NCBI RefSeq assembly: GCF_014639075.1
Contig: NZ_BMFS01000009.1
Location: forward strand, 60,314 to 124,313
Length of the DNA stretch: 64,000 bases
From: Glycocaulis albus
GTDB lineage: Bacteria > Pseudomonadota > Alphaproteobacteria > Caulobacterales > Maricaulaceae
Reading direction: 5' to 3'
Shown: positions 36,287 through 45,008 of the stretch, piece after piece
How the letters are laid out: every line of letters begins with the position of its first letter
How positions within the stretch are numbered: position 1 is the first letter of the stretch
Position numbers and translations under genes: made by a program
The notes under the pieces: generated by a model
Told to the model about the DNA's origin: nothing
Database searches by the model: none
The model's input: only the letters and a program-made list of their open reading frames with translations

Positions 36287-37150
36287 CTACGCGCTCCGGG
36301 CGGCCCGCCATGCCTTTGCCAGGGCCATGAAACCGTCCGGCGGTATGGTCTCGGCGCGCGCACCCGGATCGATACCGCAGGCCGTCAGCAACTCCTCCGC
36401 GCTGGCGCGGGTCTGCGAGGCGGCCTGGGCCAGCGATTTGCGCAATGTCTTGCGCCGTTGGCCGAACGCGCTGGCTGTCACTACGGACAACGCCTCGACA
36501 TCGCTGAAACGTTCGCCGCCAAGCAGCGGATCGACAACCACGACCGCACTGTCCACCTTGGGCGGCGGAGTGAAAGCCCGCGCAGGCAGAGTGAACGCGT
36601 ATTTCGCTTTTGCACGGGCGGCGGTGAGTATCGCCAGACGGCCATAAGCATCCTCGCCGGTACGCGCGACAATCCGTTCGGCCACTTCCTTCTGAAACAT
36701 GAGGACAGCGCGCGACCACCAGGGCGGCTCAGCCTCCAGCCAGCCCGTGAACAGGGCCGTGCCGACATTATAGGGCAGGTTGGCCGCTATCACGGCGCGC
36801 TCACCAGCCGCTAGACCCAGGGCCTCACGCCCGACTTTCAGGGCATCGGCTTCGATCACCGACAGCCGGTTGCCGAACGCCGCACTGATATCGGCGAGAG
36901 CGGGAAGAAACCGCGCATCTTTCTCAATGGCAATGACGCGCGCGGCGCCTTCGCTCAGGAGGGCGCGCGTCAGCCCGCCCGGTCCCGGTCCGATCTCGAC
37001 GGCCGTGCTGTCCGGCAAATCGCCGCAAAGACGCGCGATCTTGGCTGTCAGGTTGAGGTCCAGCAAAAAGTGCTGTCCGAAACGCTTGTCTGCGGCGAGC
37101 CCATGGGCTGCGATCACGTCGCGCAGTGGCGGCAGCGTATCACCGCTCAT
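36287..37150 (-). CDS. rsmA: 16S rRNA dimethyladenosine transferase RsmA (KsgA)
   Basis: A 287-residue SAM-dependent methyltransferase that dimethylates the two adjacent adenines near the 3' end of 16S rRNA. Motifs are KRFGQHFLLDLN, the SAM loop EIGPGPGGLTRALL and the catalytic NLPYNVGTALF. Start is the ATG at 37150, overlapping the pdxA stop by 4 bp; the open frame further upstream lies within pdxA. pdxA-rsmA after surA is the standard order. Confidence 0.97.
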   Translation of the reverse strand: MSGDTLPPLRDVIAAHGLAADKRFGQHFLLDLNLTAKIARLCGDLPDSTAVEIGPGPGGLTRALLSEGAARVIAIEKDARFLPALADISAAFGNRLSVIEADALKVGREALGLAAGERAVIAANLPYNVGTALFTGWLEAEPPWWSRAVLMFQKEVAERIVARTGEDAYGRLAILTAARAKAKYAFTLPARAFTPPPKVDSAVVVVDPLLGGERFSDVEALSVVTASAFGQRRKTLRKSLAQAASQTRASAEELLTACGIDPGARAETIPPDGFMALAKAWRAARSA

Positions 37151-38130
37151 CGCGTCCGGCCCCGGTTTCCCGCTATCTCCTGCGCCAGCCGGACAGCCGC
37201 TATCAGGCTGTCGGCCCGGGCGACGCCCTTGCCCGCGATATCCTTCGCAGTGCCGTGATCGGGCGAAGTGCGCACGATTGGCAGCCCGAGCGTAACGTTC
37301 ACACCGCCATGAAAATCGAGCGTCTTGACGGGAATAAGCCCCTGATCGTGATAGAGGCATATCGCGGCGTCATAGCGTTCACGGGCCTCGGCATGGAACA
37401 GGGTGTCGGGCGGCATTGGTCCGGCGATGTCAATGCCTTCGGCGCGCAGCTGCTCCAGCGCAGGCGCCAGAATGTCGATTTCCTCGCGCCCCATGCTTCC
37501 CCCTTCCCCCGCATGGGGGTTCAGCCCGGCCAGCGCCAGGCGCGGCCTGGTGATGGAGAAGTCCCGCTGCAGCGCCTGAAATGCCAGCCGCGCGGTTTGC
37601 ACGATCTTGCCGCTGGTCAGTGATGCGATGGCTTCGCGCAGGGGCTGATGGATGGTTACCAGAACAGTGCGCAGCCCCGGAACAGCGAGCATCATGGCCG
37701 GGCCGCGTTCGCCGGTCACCGGCATATCACTGGTCAGATGGGCGAGGAATTCGGTATGGCCGGGAAAAGCAAAGCCTTGCGCGTACAGCGCCGCTTTCGA
37801 GACAGGGTTTGTGACGAGGCCGGAGGCTTCACCGGAACGCACGCGCGATACACCGTCCTCGATAGAGGCAAGGGTGGGCGAACCTGTACCGCCGGGCAGA
37901 ACCGGCAGGGCGCGGTCAAACGCGTCGTGCGCCGCAGAACAATCGGCAATGGCGGCGGGAGCAGGCAGGTTCAGCAATCGGGCGGTACGCGAGAGAATAT
38001 CCAGCCCGCCTGCCACTGCAAATACCGGCCCGTCAGGCCGGAGTGCCGCCCAGGCTTTCAAAGCAATTTCAGGGCCGATGCCGTCAGGGTCTCCCAGCGT
38101 CAGGACCAGAGGCGCCAGCGGTTCCGGCAT
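37147..38130 (-). CDS. pdxA: 4-hydroxythreonine-4-phosphate dehydrogenase PdxA
   Basis: A 327-residue NAD-dependent enzyme of the DXP-dependent pyridoxal phosphate pathway. The start LVLTLGDPDGIGPEIALKAW, the metal-ligand region GHTEFLAHLT and the C-terminal LGLPIVRTSPDHGTAKDIAG are characteristic. Its ATG overlaps the surA stop by one base (TGATG), and its stop overlaps rsmA by four. Confidence 0.97.
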   Translation of the reverse strand: MPEPLAPLVLTLGDPDGIGPEIALKAWAALRPDGPVFAVAGGLDILSRTARLLNLPAPAAIADCSAAHDAFDRALPVLPGGTGSPTLASIEDGVSRVRSGEASGLVTNPVSKAALYAQGFAFPGHTEFLAHLTSDMPVTGERGPAMMLAVPGLRTVLVTIHQPLREAIASLTSGKIVQTARLAFQALQRDFSITRPRLALAGLNPHAGEGGSMGREEIDILAPALEQLRAEGIDIAGPMPPDTLFHAEARERYDAAICLYHDQGLIPVKTLDFHGGVNVTLGLPIVRTSPDHGTAKDIAGKGVARADSLIAAVRLAQEIAGNRGRTR

Positions 38131-39383
38131 CAGAAATCGCCAACCATCTCCACCGTGGCGCTATTGCGCAGATCACGAAGCCAGCGGCGCGCCAGCAAGG
38201 AAAGCTGCTGGTTCACAATCTGGCTCTCGATCTCGCTGGAGCCGGGCAGACCCGGCCCGCCAAGCCGGCGTTCACACAGAATGAAAACCTGGAGCCCTGC
38301 TGCCGTCTCGAGCACCGGGCTCGCCTGTCCGTCCTCAAGCCCCGACAGGGCTGAGCGGATCTGCGGCACCAGCGCGTTCGCACCAACAGTTCCGATATCG
38401 GTAATGATCGCTTCCGGCACGCGTTCGAAAGCGGCAGGGACATTGCTGCACCCTTGTGCGCGGCTTGCGGCGCGCTCAAGCGCCTGACGGCGCTCCGGCG
38501 TGATCTGCGAGCTGACCAGTGTAACCTGCTGAAGGGTGAATTGTTCGGTCACCTGGCCTTCACGGCGGTCTGCCAGCGCCACGATCATGTAGCCGCCCGG
38601 TACACGGACCGGGTTGGAAATGCTGCCGACGGGCATTTGTTGCAGCACCTGTGCGACCTGCGGGCGCACCTGGGCAGCGCTCAGCCAGCCTGCATCTCCG
38701 CCGGAGGCCGCTGTCGGCGCATCGGAAAACTGTTGTGCCACTGCCGGGAAGGGAGCGCCCTGCTCGAGCGCGCGGTAGATGGCCGTGATGCGGCGTTCTG
38801 CGTCTGCCTCATCGCCGCTGGCGGGCAGATTTACCTGGATCTCGGCGACCCGGTACTGGGTCTGGGAAGCGCTTTCGGCCAGACGTTCAAGCGCGCCTTC
38901 TATCTGCGCGTCGGAGACACGGATGCGGCTGCGATAGCGGCCGCTGACCAGATATGACCACGCGATTTCAGCGCGGAGCTGCTGGCGCATGGTGTCGATA
39001 CTGGCGCCGGCGCTCTCGAGATCAGCCTGGATATCAGCCACCGTGACACCATTGCGGGCGGCAATGTCGGCTATCGCTTCGTCGACTTCCTCTTCTGTAA
39101 TGGGTACTTCGTATTCCTGCGCCGTCTGCAGTTGCAGCGATTCCTCGACCAGTGAGCGCAGGGCCTGTTCCTGCACCTGCGCCAGCACTTCCTCGGTGGG
39201 CTGGACGCCTGATGTGGTCAGAATGAAGCGCATGCGGTCACGCACTTCATAGGTGGTTATCGGCTGATCGTTCACGATCGCCGCAATGCCCTCGACCTGT
39301 TGTGCGTGCGCATCGGCTGCGAGTGCCAGGCCGAACGGTGCGGCCAGGCACAGCATCAGACGCTTCAGGGACGAAATCGGCAT
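38130..39383 (-). CDS. surA: Periplasmic peptidyl-prolyl isomerase SurA
   Basis: A 417-residue protein with a signal peptide (residues 1-27, ending DAHAQQ), a SurA N-terminal chaperone domain starting VEGIAAIVNDQPITTYEV, a parvulin-type PPIase domain in the range 180-290 and a second, degenerate region toward the C-terminus. SurA escorts outer-membrane proteins to the BAM complex. It follows lptG by 84 bp and is followed by pdxA and rsmA. Confidence 0.93.
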   Translation of the reverse strand: MPISSLKRLMLCLAAPFGLALAADAHAQQVEGIAAIVNDQPITTYEVRDRMRFILTTSGVQPTEEVLAQVQEQALRSLVEESLQLQTAQEYEVPITEEEVDEAIADIAARNGVTVADIQADLESAGASIDTMRQQLRAEIAWSYLVSGRYRSRIRVSDAQIEGALERLAESASQTQYRVAEIQVNLPASGDEADAERRITAIYRALEQGAPFPAVAQQFSDAPTAASGGDAGWLSAAQVRPQVAQVLQQMPVGSISNPVRVPGGYMIVALADRREGQVTEQFTLQQVTLVSSQITPERRQALERAASRAQGCSNVPAAFERVPEAIITDIGTVGANALVPQIRSALSGLEDGQASPVLETAAGLQVFILCERRLGGPGLPGSSEIESQIVNQQLSLLARRWLRDLRNSATVEMVGDF

Positions 39384-39467
39384 ATGTGTAGCTTCCTGGT
39401 TGTCGACCCGCAGACCATACTGATCGGGAGCCTCTAGGCAATCATAACGGCAGCTTGATGACAGCTT

Positions 39468-40562
39468 TCAGCCATCTTCGGTGACGGCGATATACAATAG
39501 CGCGCCGAGGGCGAACAGGGCTGGCGCCGACCATGCCGCGCTGACCACGTCCAGGCTGCCTGCACTGCCCAGCCCGTTCAGCATGCGCTGAAGGAAATAC
39601 AGAAGGAACCCGCCCGCCCCGCCTGCCAGTGCGAACCCGGCAGCACCGCCCAGCCTTGTAAGGCGCAGCGTGGCGGCTATCGCCATCAGCGCGGCGGCAA
39701 CCAGCAGGAGCGGCTGGGCCAGAAGCGATTGCCAGCGCAGCTGATAGGCGCGTACGGACAGTCCGGCCTCGCGCGCTGACACGATGACCTCGGGCAGACG
39801 CCAGAAAGACACGCCTTGCGCAGACCGGGTGCGCTCGAACAGGGCTTCCGGTCCGGTGCTGGTGGGGATGGAGATATCGCCCAGTTCCGCCGCACCGGAC
39901 TCAGGGCGATATTCCACCGCCTCGCTGAGCTGCCAGAATCCGCCGGCAAGGCTTGCCTGGCTGGCATGGACCTGCTGCTCCAGTTCAGGCGGGCCACCAT
40001 CGGTGCCCTGCGGATTGTAGATCCTGAACACCGGCGCAATGAGGCGTGAATCATCAATGCCCTGCGCGGCGATGATCACGAACTGATTCTCCCGCACTTC
40101 GCGCAGCCAGACCCGCGCCCCGCTGATTTCTTCCACCGGACGGCCCTCGAACAAGGCTGACCGGCGCGCTTCGAACTCCGCACTGGTTGCTGCGCCGAGC
40201 GGATTGAGCAGGAAGCTGCCGGCCAGCCCGGTCGCGAAAGCCAGTCCAGCCACCGGCGCCATGATTCGCCAGACCGATACGCCCGAAGCACGCATGACGA
40301 TCAGCTCGCTGCGCCGGTTCAGGCGGAAAAAGGTCCACAGCACGCCGAACAGCACGATGAAGGGCAGGGTGTCCTGCAGCAGCAGTGGCAATTTGAGAAG
40401 ACTGAACAAGGCCGCGTCGGCAGGGGATATATCCACACGCGTCGCGATATCGCGTGAGGTTTCGACAAAGTCGATAAGCAGGATGACCGCGATGATTACC
40501 GCAGCGGCGCCGAGCAGGCCGAGCAATGTCTGCCAGAGGAGATACCGCGTGAGCACCCTCAT
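39468..40562 (-). CDS. lptG: LPS export ABC transporter permease LptG
   Basis: A 364-residue membrane protein with three helices at each end and a periplasmic beta-jellyroll between them (LptF/LptG family). With LptF it forms the inner-membrane part of the Lpt machine that extracts LPS. It starts within the last codons of lptF (4-bp overlap). Which of the pair is F and which is G follows the usual gene order. Confidence 0.92.
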   Translation of the reverse strand: MRVLTRYLLWQTLLGLLGAAAVIIAVILLIDFVETSRDIATRVDISPADAALFSLLKLPLLLQDTLPFIVLFGVLWTFFRLNRRSELIVMRASGVSVWRIMAPVAGLAFATGLAGSFLLNPLGAATSAEFEARRSALFEGRPVEEISGARVWLREVRENQFVIIAAQGIDDSRLIAPVFRIYNPQGTDGGPPELEQQVHASQASLAGGFWQLSEAVEYRPESGAAELGDISIPTSTGPEALFERTRSAQGVSFWRLPEVIVSAREAGLSVRAYQLRWQSLLAQPLLLVAAALMAIAATLRLTRLGGAAGFALAGGAGGFLLYFLQRMLNGLGSAGSLDVVSAAWSAPALFALGALLYIAVTEDG

Positions 40563-41683
40563 GCGGTCACCCCCTCATGGTGTGGCGAGAGCCGCCTGGC
40601 GGCAAAGCGCATTGGGCGGTGAATGACGATATAGGCTCCGGCTATGGCAGTGAGCGGTATCGCATACTGGAGCCAGTTCAGTTCAGGTGTACTCGCCGCG
40701 CCGGCCTGAACGGCAAATCCTGTCAGCCGTACGATCAGCGCGCATGCGCCGGCCAGGGCGACGGCCCGCGCATAGCCGGTGCGCCGGGGCGGCCCGCTCA
40801 GAAAGGCTGCAAGCGCAATCATGGCGAAGGCCAGATTGTAAAGCGGTGCGGCCAGCCGGTAATGGCCCTCCGCCAACAGATTGCCCCGCCCGCGCGCACG
40901 GGCGGCCTCGCCGGGGCTTGGGCTGAAAAGTTCGGGAAGATAGCGGTCGCTTTCCTTGAAGAAGAAGGCGTCAGTGGGATCGATGAAGGCCGTGAGGTCG
41001 AATTCGTAACTGTCAAAGGTCAGGCTCGACAGCGTGCCGGATTCCTCGATCTGCGAGACAACGCCGTTGCGCAGCAGCATGACAGGCCCGCGCTCTGCGC
41101 GCACGATCTGTCCCTGACGGGCGGAATAGGCTGTGCTTGCCGTGCCACGGCCATCCTCGATGAACACATCACTCATCGTGCCGCCTTCACCCAGCGTGCG
41201 GGCGTAGAATGTCACATCCACGCCCATGGCCACGAACTCCCCGGGACGCATGACGCTGGCGGCAATGTCTGTACGCACATCGTAGATGGCCTGGCGCATC
41301 TCGCGATAGGCAGCAGGCTGGACAAAGAGATTCACGCCGAGATTGATCAGCATCGCATAGACAGCCACCCGCAAAAACGGCGAGAGCCGTTCGCGCCGGC
41401 TAAGTCCCGCGGCGGCCGCGACCGTCAGCTCGGACTCGCTCATCATCCGGTTCAGCGCGCCGGCACAGGCGATGAAAACAGCTATCGGCATAAGCAGGGC
41501 GACGATCTGCGGTACGGCCAGAATGGTCACCCACAGGAAGACGAGCAGGGTTTCGCCCCGGTCGGCCACAAGGTTCAGGTTGGAAAGCGACTGCGTGAGA
41601 ATCGCCAGACCCGTCAGCGCGGCAAGCGTGGTCAGGAAGGGCAGCATGGCCTGCCGGAAGGCGTAACGCTGAAACAGTTTCAT
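40559..41683 (-). CDS. lptF: LPS export ABC transporter permease LptF
   Basis: A 374-residue LptF/LptG family permease beginning MKLFQRYAFRQAMLPFLTTL, with the same six-helix plus jellyroll layout as its partner and a MIALAAFLSGPPRRTGYARA stretch before the last helices. It is the first gene of the lptF-lptG-surA-pdxA-rsmA operon. The 166 bp separating it from the divergent pepA must contain both promoters; I could not fix their elements. Confidence 0.92.
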   Translation of the reverse strand: MKLFQRYAFRQAMLPFLTTLAALTGLAILTQSLSNLNLVADRGETLLVFLWVTILAVPQIVALLMPIAVFIACAGALNRMMSESELTVAAAAGLSRRERLSPFLRVAVYAMLINLGVNLFVQPAAYREMRQAIYDVRTDIAASVMRPGEFVAMGVDVTFYARTLGEGGTMSDVFIEDGRGTASTAYSARQGQIVRAERGPVMLLRNGVVSQIEESGTLSSLTFDSYEFDLTAFIDPTDAFFFKESDRYLPELFSPSPGEAARARGRGNLLAEGHYRLAAPLYNLAFAMIALAAFLSGPPRRTGYARAVALAGACALIVRLTGFAVQAGAASTPELNWLQYAIPLTAIAGAYIVIHRPMRFAARRLSPHHEGVTA

Positions 41684-41849
41684 GGAGATGCTTTGCGGTC
41701 TTCTGTGTGACGACAGACTTCTACCCCGGCTTCAGATCGGATACCACTAAAGCCAGCCTAATTCCCGCAGTTCGGCTGCCCGGCACCTAGAGGGTGTCAA
41801 GGGCCTGCCGGATGCGACACTGGGAACCCGTCGTTCAGAAAGGAATTCC

Positions 41850-43322
41850 ATGCACATCAAGTTCTCCTCGAAACCCTCCGGCGACGCGCTGGCCGTGGCT
41901 GTTTACGAGAAGGCGAGCCTGTCGCCATCGGCCAAGGCTCTGGAGGAGGCAAGCAGCGGCAGCCTGACCCGGGCCATCAAGGCTTCGCGCTTCACCGGTG
42001 AAGCAGGACAGGTGCTGGAGATTGCCGCGCCGGCCGGCGTGAAGGCCGCGCGGATTGTGCTGTTCGGTCTGGGTTCGAAGAAGACTGCCAACGGCAATGT
42101 CTACGAGAAGGCGGTCGCGGCGGCGGTCAAACAGCTTCTGCTTGGCGGTACGCAGGCCCTTTCGGTTCACATTGATGCCGAGGACGGCGAACTGTCTTCG
42201 CGCGCAGCGCTTGGCGCCACCATGGCGGCCTATCGCTTCGATCAGTACCGCACCAAGCTGAAGTCCGACAAGAAACCGTCCCTGACCACGGTCGAGATCG
42301 TCGCGGCCGATGAAAAGGCGGCGCGCAAGGCCTGGAAGAGCTGGGAGGCGGTTGCCGACGGGGTCACGCTGGCGCGCGATCTTGTGATGGAGCCGCCAAA
42401 CATTCTCCACCCCGAGGAGTATGCCAAGCGGATCGCCAAGCTGGAAAAAGAAGGCCTGGAGGTCGAGGTGCTCGGCGAGGCGCAGATGAAGAAGCTGGGC
42501 ATGGGTTCGCTTCTGGGCGTCAGCCAGGGCTCCGCGCGCGAAGCCAAGCTGGTCATCATGCGCTGGAATGGCGGGAAGGAGGGTGACAAGCCGCTCGCCT
42601 TCGTCGGCAAGGGCCTGACCTTTGATACAGGCGGCATCTCGCTGAAGCCCGGACCCGGCATGGAAGAGATGAAGGGCGATATGGGCGGTTCGGCCGCCGT
42701 GGTCGGCCTGATGCGCGCGCTGGCGGGCCGCAAGGCCAAGGCCAATGTGGTCGGCGTGGTCGCGCTGGTCGAGAACATGCCTGATGGCAATGCCCAGCGT
42801 CCGGGTGACGTGGTGACCTCCATGTCCGGCCAGACCATCGAGATCCTGAACACCGACGCCGAGGGCCGCCTCGTGCTGGCAGACGCACTCTGGTATACTC
42901 AGGAGAAGTTCGACCCTGCCTTCATCATCGATCTGGCGACGCTGACCGGTGCTGTCCTTGTGGCGCTCGGTCATGAACACGCCGCCATCTTCTCCAATGA
43001 CGACAAGCTGGCTGACAGGCTCTATGCCGCAGGCAAGGCGTCTGACGAGGGCGTGTGGCGCCTGCCGATCGGGCCGGAATATGATCGCCATATCGACAGC
43101 GATATCGCCGACATGAAAAACCTCGGCCAGGGCCGCAATGCCGGCTCGATTGCCGGCGCGGTGTTCCTGCAGCGCTTTGTCAACGGCAAGCCGTGGGTTC
43201 ACATGGATATCGCCGGAACGGCCATGTATGCCGGGTCCAAGGATCCGCGCCTGCCTGCCTTCGGCACCGGTTATGGTGTCCGTGTGCTGGACCGCTTCGT
43301 GCGCGATTTCTACGAGAACTGA
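41850..43322 (+). CDS. pepA: Leucyl aminopeptidase PepA
   Basis: A 490-residue M17 family metallopeptidase that removes N-terminal residues from peptides as a hexamer with two metal ions. The metal and catalytic residues are in VGKGLTFDTGGISLKPG, MKGDMGGSAAV and the M17 signature NTDAEGRLVLADAL. In some bacteria PepA also binds DNA. AAAGGAATT lies just before the ATG. holC follows after 10 bp. Confidence 0.96.
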   Translation: MHIKFSSKPSGDALAVAVYEKASLSPSAKALEEASSGSLTRAIKASRFTGEAGQVLEIAAPAGVKAARIVLFGLGSKKTANGNVYEKAVAAAVKQLLLGGTQALSVHIDAEDGELSSRAALGATMAAYRFDQYRTKLKSDKKPSLTTVEIVAADEKAARKAWKSWEAVADGVTLARDLVMEPPNILHPEEYAKRIAKLEKEGLEVEVLGEAQMKKLGMGSLLGVSQGSAREAKLVIMRWNGGKEGDKPLAFVGKGLTFDTGGISLKPGPGMEEMKGDMGGSAAVVGLMRALAGRKAKANVVGVVALVENMPDGNAQRPGDVVTSMSGQTIEILNTDAEGRLVLADALWYTQEKFDPAFIIDLATLTGAVLVALGHEHAAIFSNDDKLADRLYAAGKASDEGVWRLPIGPEYDRHIDSDIADMKNLGQGRNAGSIAGAVFLQRFVNGKPWVHMDIAGTAMYAGSKDPRLPAFGTGYGVRVLDRFVRDFYEN

Positions 43323-43332
43323 TACCGCGCTG

Positions 43333-43782
43333 ATGGCCGAGCTCTGGTTCTATCATCTGGAAAAGGCCGGCGTGGACGATGTCCTGCCCGGCCTTATCCA
43401 GAAGGTGCTGGAGCGCGGCTCTCGCGCGCTTGTGGTGGTGCCCGATACCGAAACCGCCACCAGTCTCGATACCCGTCTGTGGACCTACCGCGAGGACAGC
43501 TTTCTGCCGCATGGGCTCGACAGCGAGCCGGGCGCTCCGCGTCAGCCGGTTCTGATCTCTACGCAAACCCGCAATGTGAATGGCGCTGACATGCTGTTCT
43601 GCCTCGGAGGCGCCGATCCGGGCAACCCGGACGGGTGGAACCGCGTTATCCTCCTGTTCGAGGATAGGGACGAGGCGGCCAAGCAGAGCGCGCGGTCGCT
43701 TTGGTCGGCCATGAAAAAGTCGGGAAAGACGGTATCCTACTGGAAACAGTCCGATCAGGGACGCTGGGAGAAACAGGGATGA
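43333..43782 (+). CDS. holC: DNA polymerase III chi subunit
   Basis: A 149-residue HolC protein: MAELWFYHLEKAGVDDVLPG at the start, then LVVVPDTETATSLDTRLWTY and EDSFLPHG, the usual chi motifs. Chi connects the clamp loader to single-strand DNA-binding protein. I begin it at the ATG at 43333; the frame is open upstream inside pepA. Linkage pepA-holC is well known in Proteobacteria. The stop overlaps the I78-like lipoprotein gene (ATGA). Confidence 0.93.
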   Translation: MAELWFYHLEKAGVDDVLPGLIQKVLERGSRALVVVPDTETATSLDTRLWTYREDSFLPHGLDSEPGAPRQPVLISTQTRNVNGADMLFCLGGADPGNPDGWNRVILLFEDRDEAAKQSARSLWSAMKKSGKTVSYWKQSDQGRWEKQG

Positions 43783-44072
43783 TCCGATACGCAGCCACAT
43801 TTGCTTCGCTGGCCATGCTGGCCGCCTGCGCCACGGCCGTGAATGATGCGGCGGACGGCGGCGTGGTGGACCGTTCCGGAGCGCGTGAGTGTCCGGCCCA
43901 GCAATTCCAGCTGCTGGTCGGCCAGTTGCGCTCCGAGATCGACGCGTCGACCCTGCCCGTTCCCTACCGCATTTATGGCCGCGATGAAGCGGTGACGATG
44001 GATTACCGTCCGGAACGGATGAATGTCATTGTCGGTGAAAATGGCCGCGTGGAGCGCGTCACCTGCGGGTAA
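43779..44072 (+). CDS. Peptidase inhibitor I78-like lipoprotein
   Basis: A 97-residue protein with a lipoprotein signal (lipobox LAAC, Cys17). The mature part matches the I78 inhibitor pattern: ECPAQQFQLLVGQ, then LPVPYRIYGRDEAVTMDYRP, RMNVIVGENGRVERVTCG, with the two terminal cysteines probably forming a disulfide. I78 proteins inhibit subtilisin-like and related serine proteases. It begins in the holC stop, so it sits in the pepA operon. The family call is by pattern and not by search. Confidence 0.75.
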   Translation: MIRYAATFASLAMLAACATAVNDAADGGVVDRSGARECPAQQFQLLVGQLRSEIDASTLPVPYRIYGRDEAVTMDYRPERMNVIVGENGRVERVTCG

Positions 44073-44177
44073 CTCCTGTCTGCCTTGGTCCGGGGCCGGT
44101 TGTCTCCGGCCCGGCGGGCTGACTCCCTTGCCGCAATACCCTACGGTTGCTCTCCAGCCGATGCCGGGGAGGGCAAG

Positions 44178-44861
44178 ATGATTTCGATATTGATGATGGC
44201 GGCTGCACTGCTGGTGCAGGACACCGGCGCTGAAGCCATGATGGCCAATAGCGAGCAGGTCGAGGTGCGCGCATCGCGCGAGGACGGGCGCAATGTCTAC
44301 CGCGCCGGGCCGTGGAGCGGCGAGTTCACGGTGGGCGGCATGAGCGCGCGCATCATGGGTATCCGGTCGCTGGACCGTATCCGCAATGCCTTCACTGTCG
44401 AGGGGCCGGGCTTCGAGGACGGGCCGCTGAGCGTCGACTGCGCGGGCCGCGAGAGCAGCACGACCTTCATCATCACCTGGGACCGCGAGCGCATCACCTA
44501 TTCGTGCACCTTCTCGCGCAACGGCGAGGTGCTGCCCGATGCCGGTCTTGAGCTGGCCTTCTCGCGTTCTGGCGGCTTCCTGTCGCGGGCGCGCACCGAG
44601 CGGGCCGGACAGGTCGCGCTTGATGGCCGCTCGCTCCAGTTCGAGACACGCCGGCTGAGCGGCGGTATCGGCCTGCCGACGGGCCGGGTGCCGGGCTACA
44701 TCCTCACAACGCCCGATGGGCGTGATATTGGCGGGATGGATTACCGTATCATGCGGCCATTGCTCTACATCCCGCCTGAAGGTGATGAGGACCGGCAGAT
44801 CGCGGTCGTGACGGCGCTGATCCTGTCCATGTTCATGGATCCGGCCAATTCCAACAACTGA
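44178..44861 (+). CDS. Predicted exported protein, function unknown
   Basis: I do not recognise this 227-residue protein. It begins with a hydrophobic MISILMMAAALLVQ that looks like a signal peptide, then a beta-rich region with two cysteines (VDCAG and YSCTF) that could pair, and a C-terminal hydrophobic stretch (AVVTALILSMFM). Start is the ATG at 44178 after GAGGGCAAG. It is 105 bp after the I78-like gene on the same strand. Confidence 0.6.
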   Translation: MISILMMAAALLVQDTGAEAMMANSEQVEVRASREDGRNVYRAGPWSGEFTVGGMSARIMGIRSLDRIRNAFTVEGPGFEDGPLSVDCAGRESSTTFIITWDRERITYSCTFSRNGEVLPDAGLELAFSRSGGFLSRARTERAGQVALDGRSLQFETRRLSGGIGLPTGRVPGYILTTPDGRDIGGMDYRIMRPLLYIPPEGDEDRQIAVVTALILSMFMDPANSNN

Positions 44862-44968
44862 GCCGCGCGGGCGGCGGGTTGAAGCCTGCCAACGGCCTGA
44901 CTAGGGTGACCACGCTACATGACGAACAGACCGGGCAACCGGTCCGTACGCCTAGCCGGGCGCTGTTG

Positions 44969-45006
44969 CCTGTCCTGTTCGATTGATAACGATCAGGGAG
45001 GACAGG
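44969..45006 (+). promoter_or_regulatory. Hairpin overlapping the ribosome site of the next gene
   Basis: CCTGTCC (44969-44975) is the exact complement of GGACAGG (45000-45006), which includes part of the AGGGAGGACAGG ribosome-binding region just before the ATG at 45009. In mRNA the hairpin would hide the site, so it might control translation. The loop is 24 bases, so the structure may be weak. Confidence 0.35.
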
Positions 45007-45008
45007 TT

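Noticed and set aside
36287..37360. Longer rsmA beginning at 37360
   Set aside because: The extra 70 residues lie inside pdxA and are Arg-rich shadow sequence; the ATG at 37150 gives the usual N-terminus.
44089..44125. GGGCCGG/CCGGCCC hairpin after the I78-like gene as an intrinsic terminator
   Set aside because: The stem is present but no T-run follows on the plus strand, so intrinsic termination is not supported.
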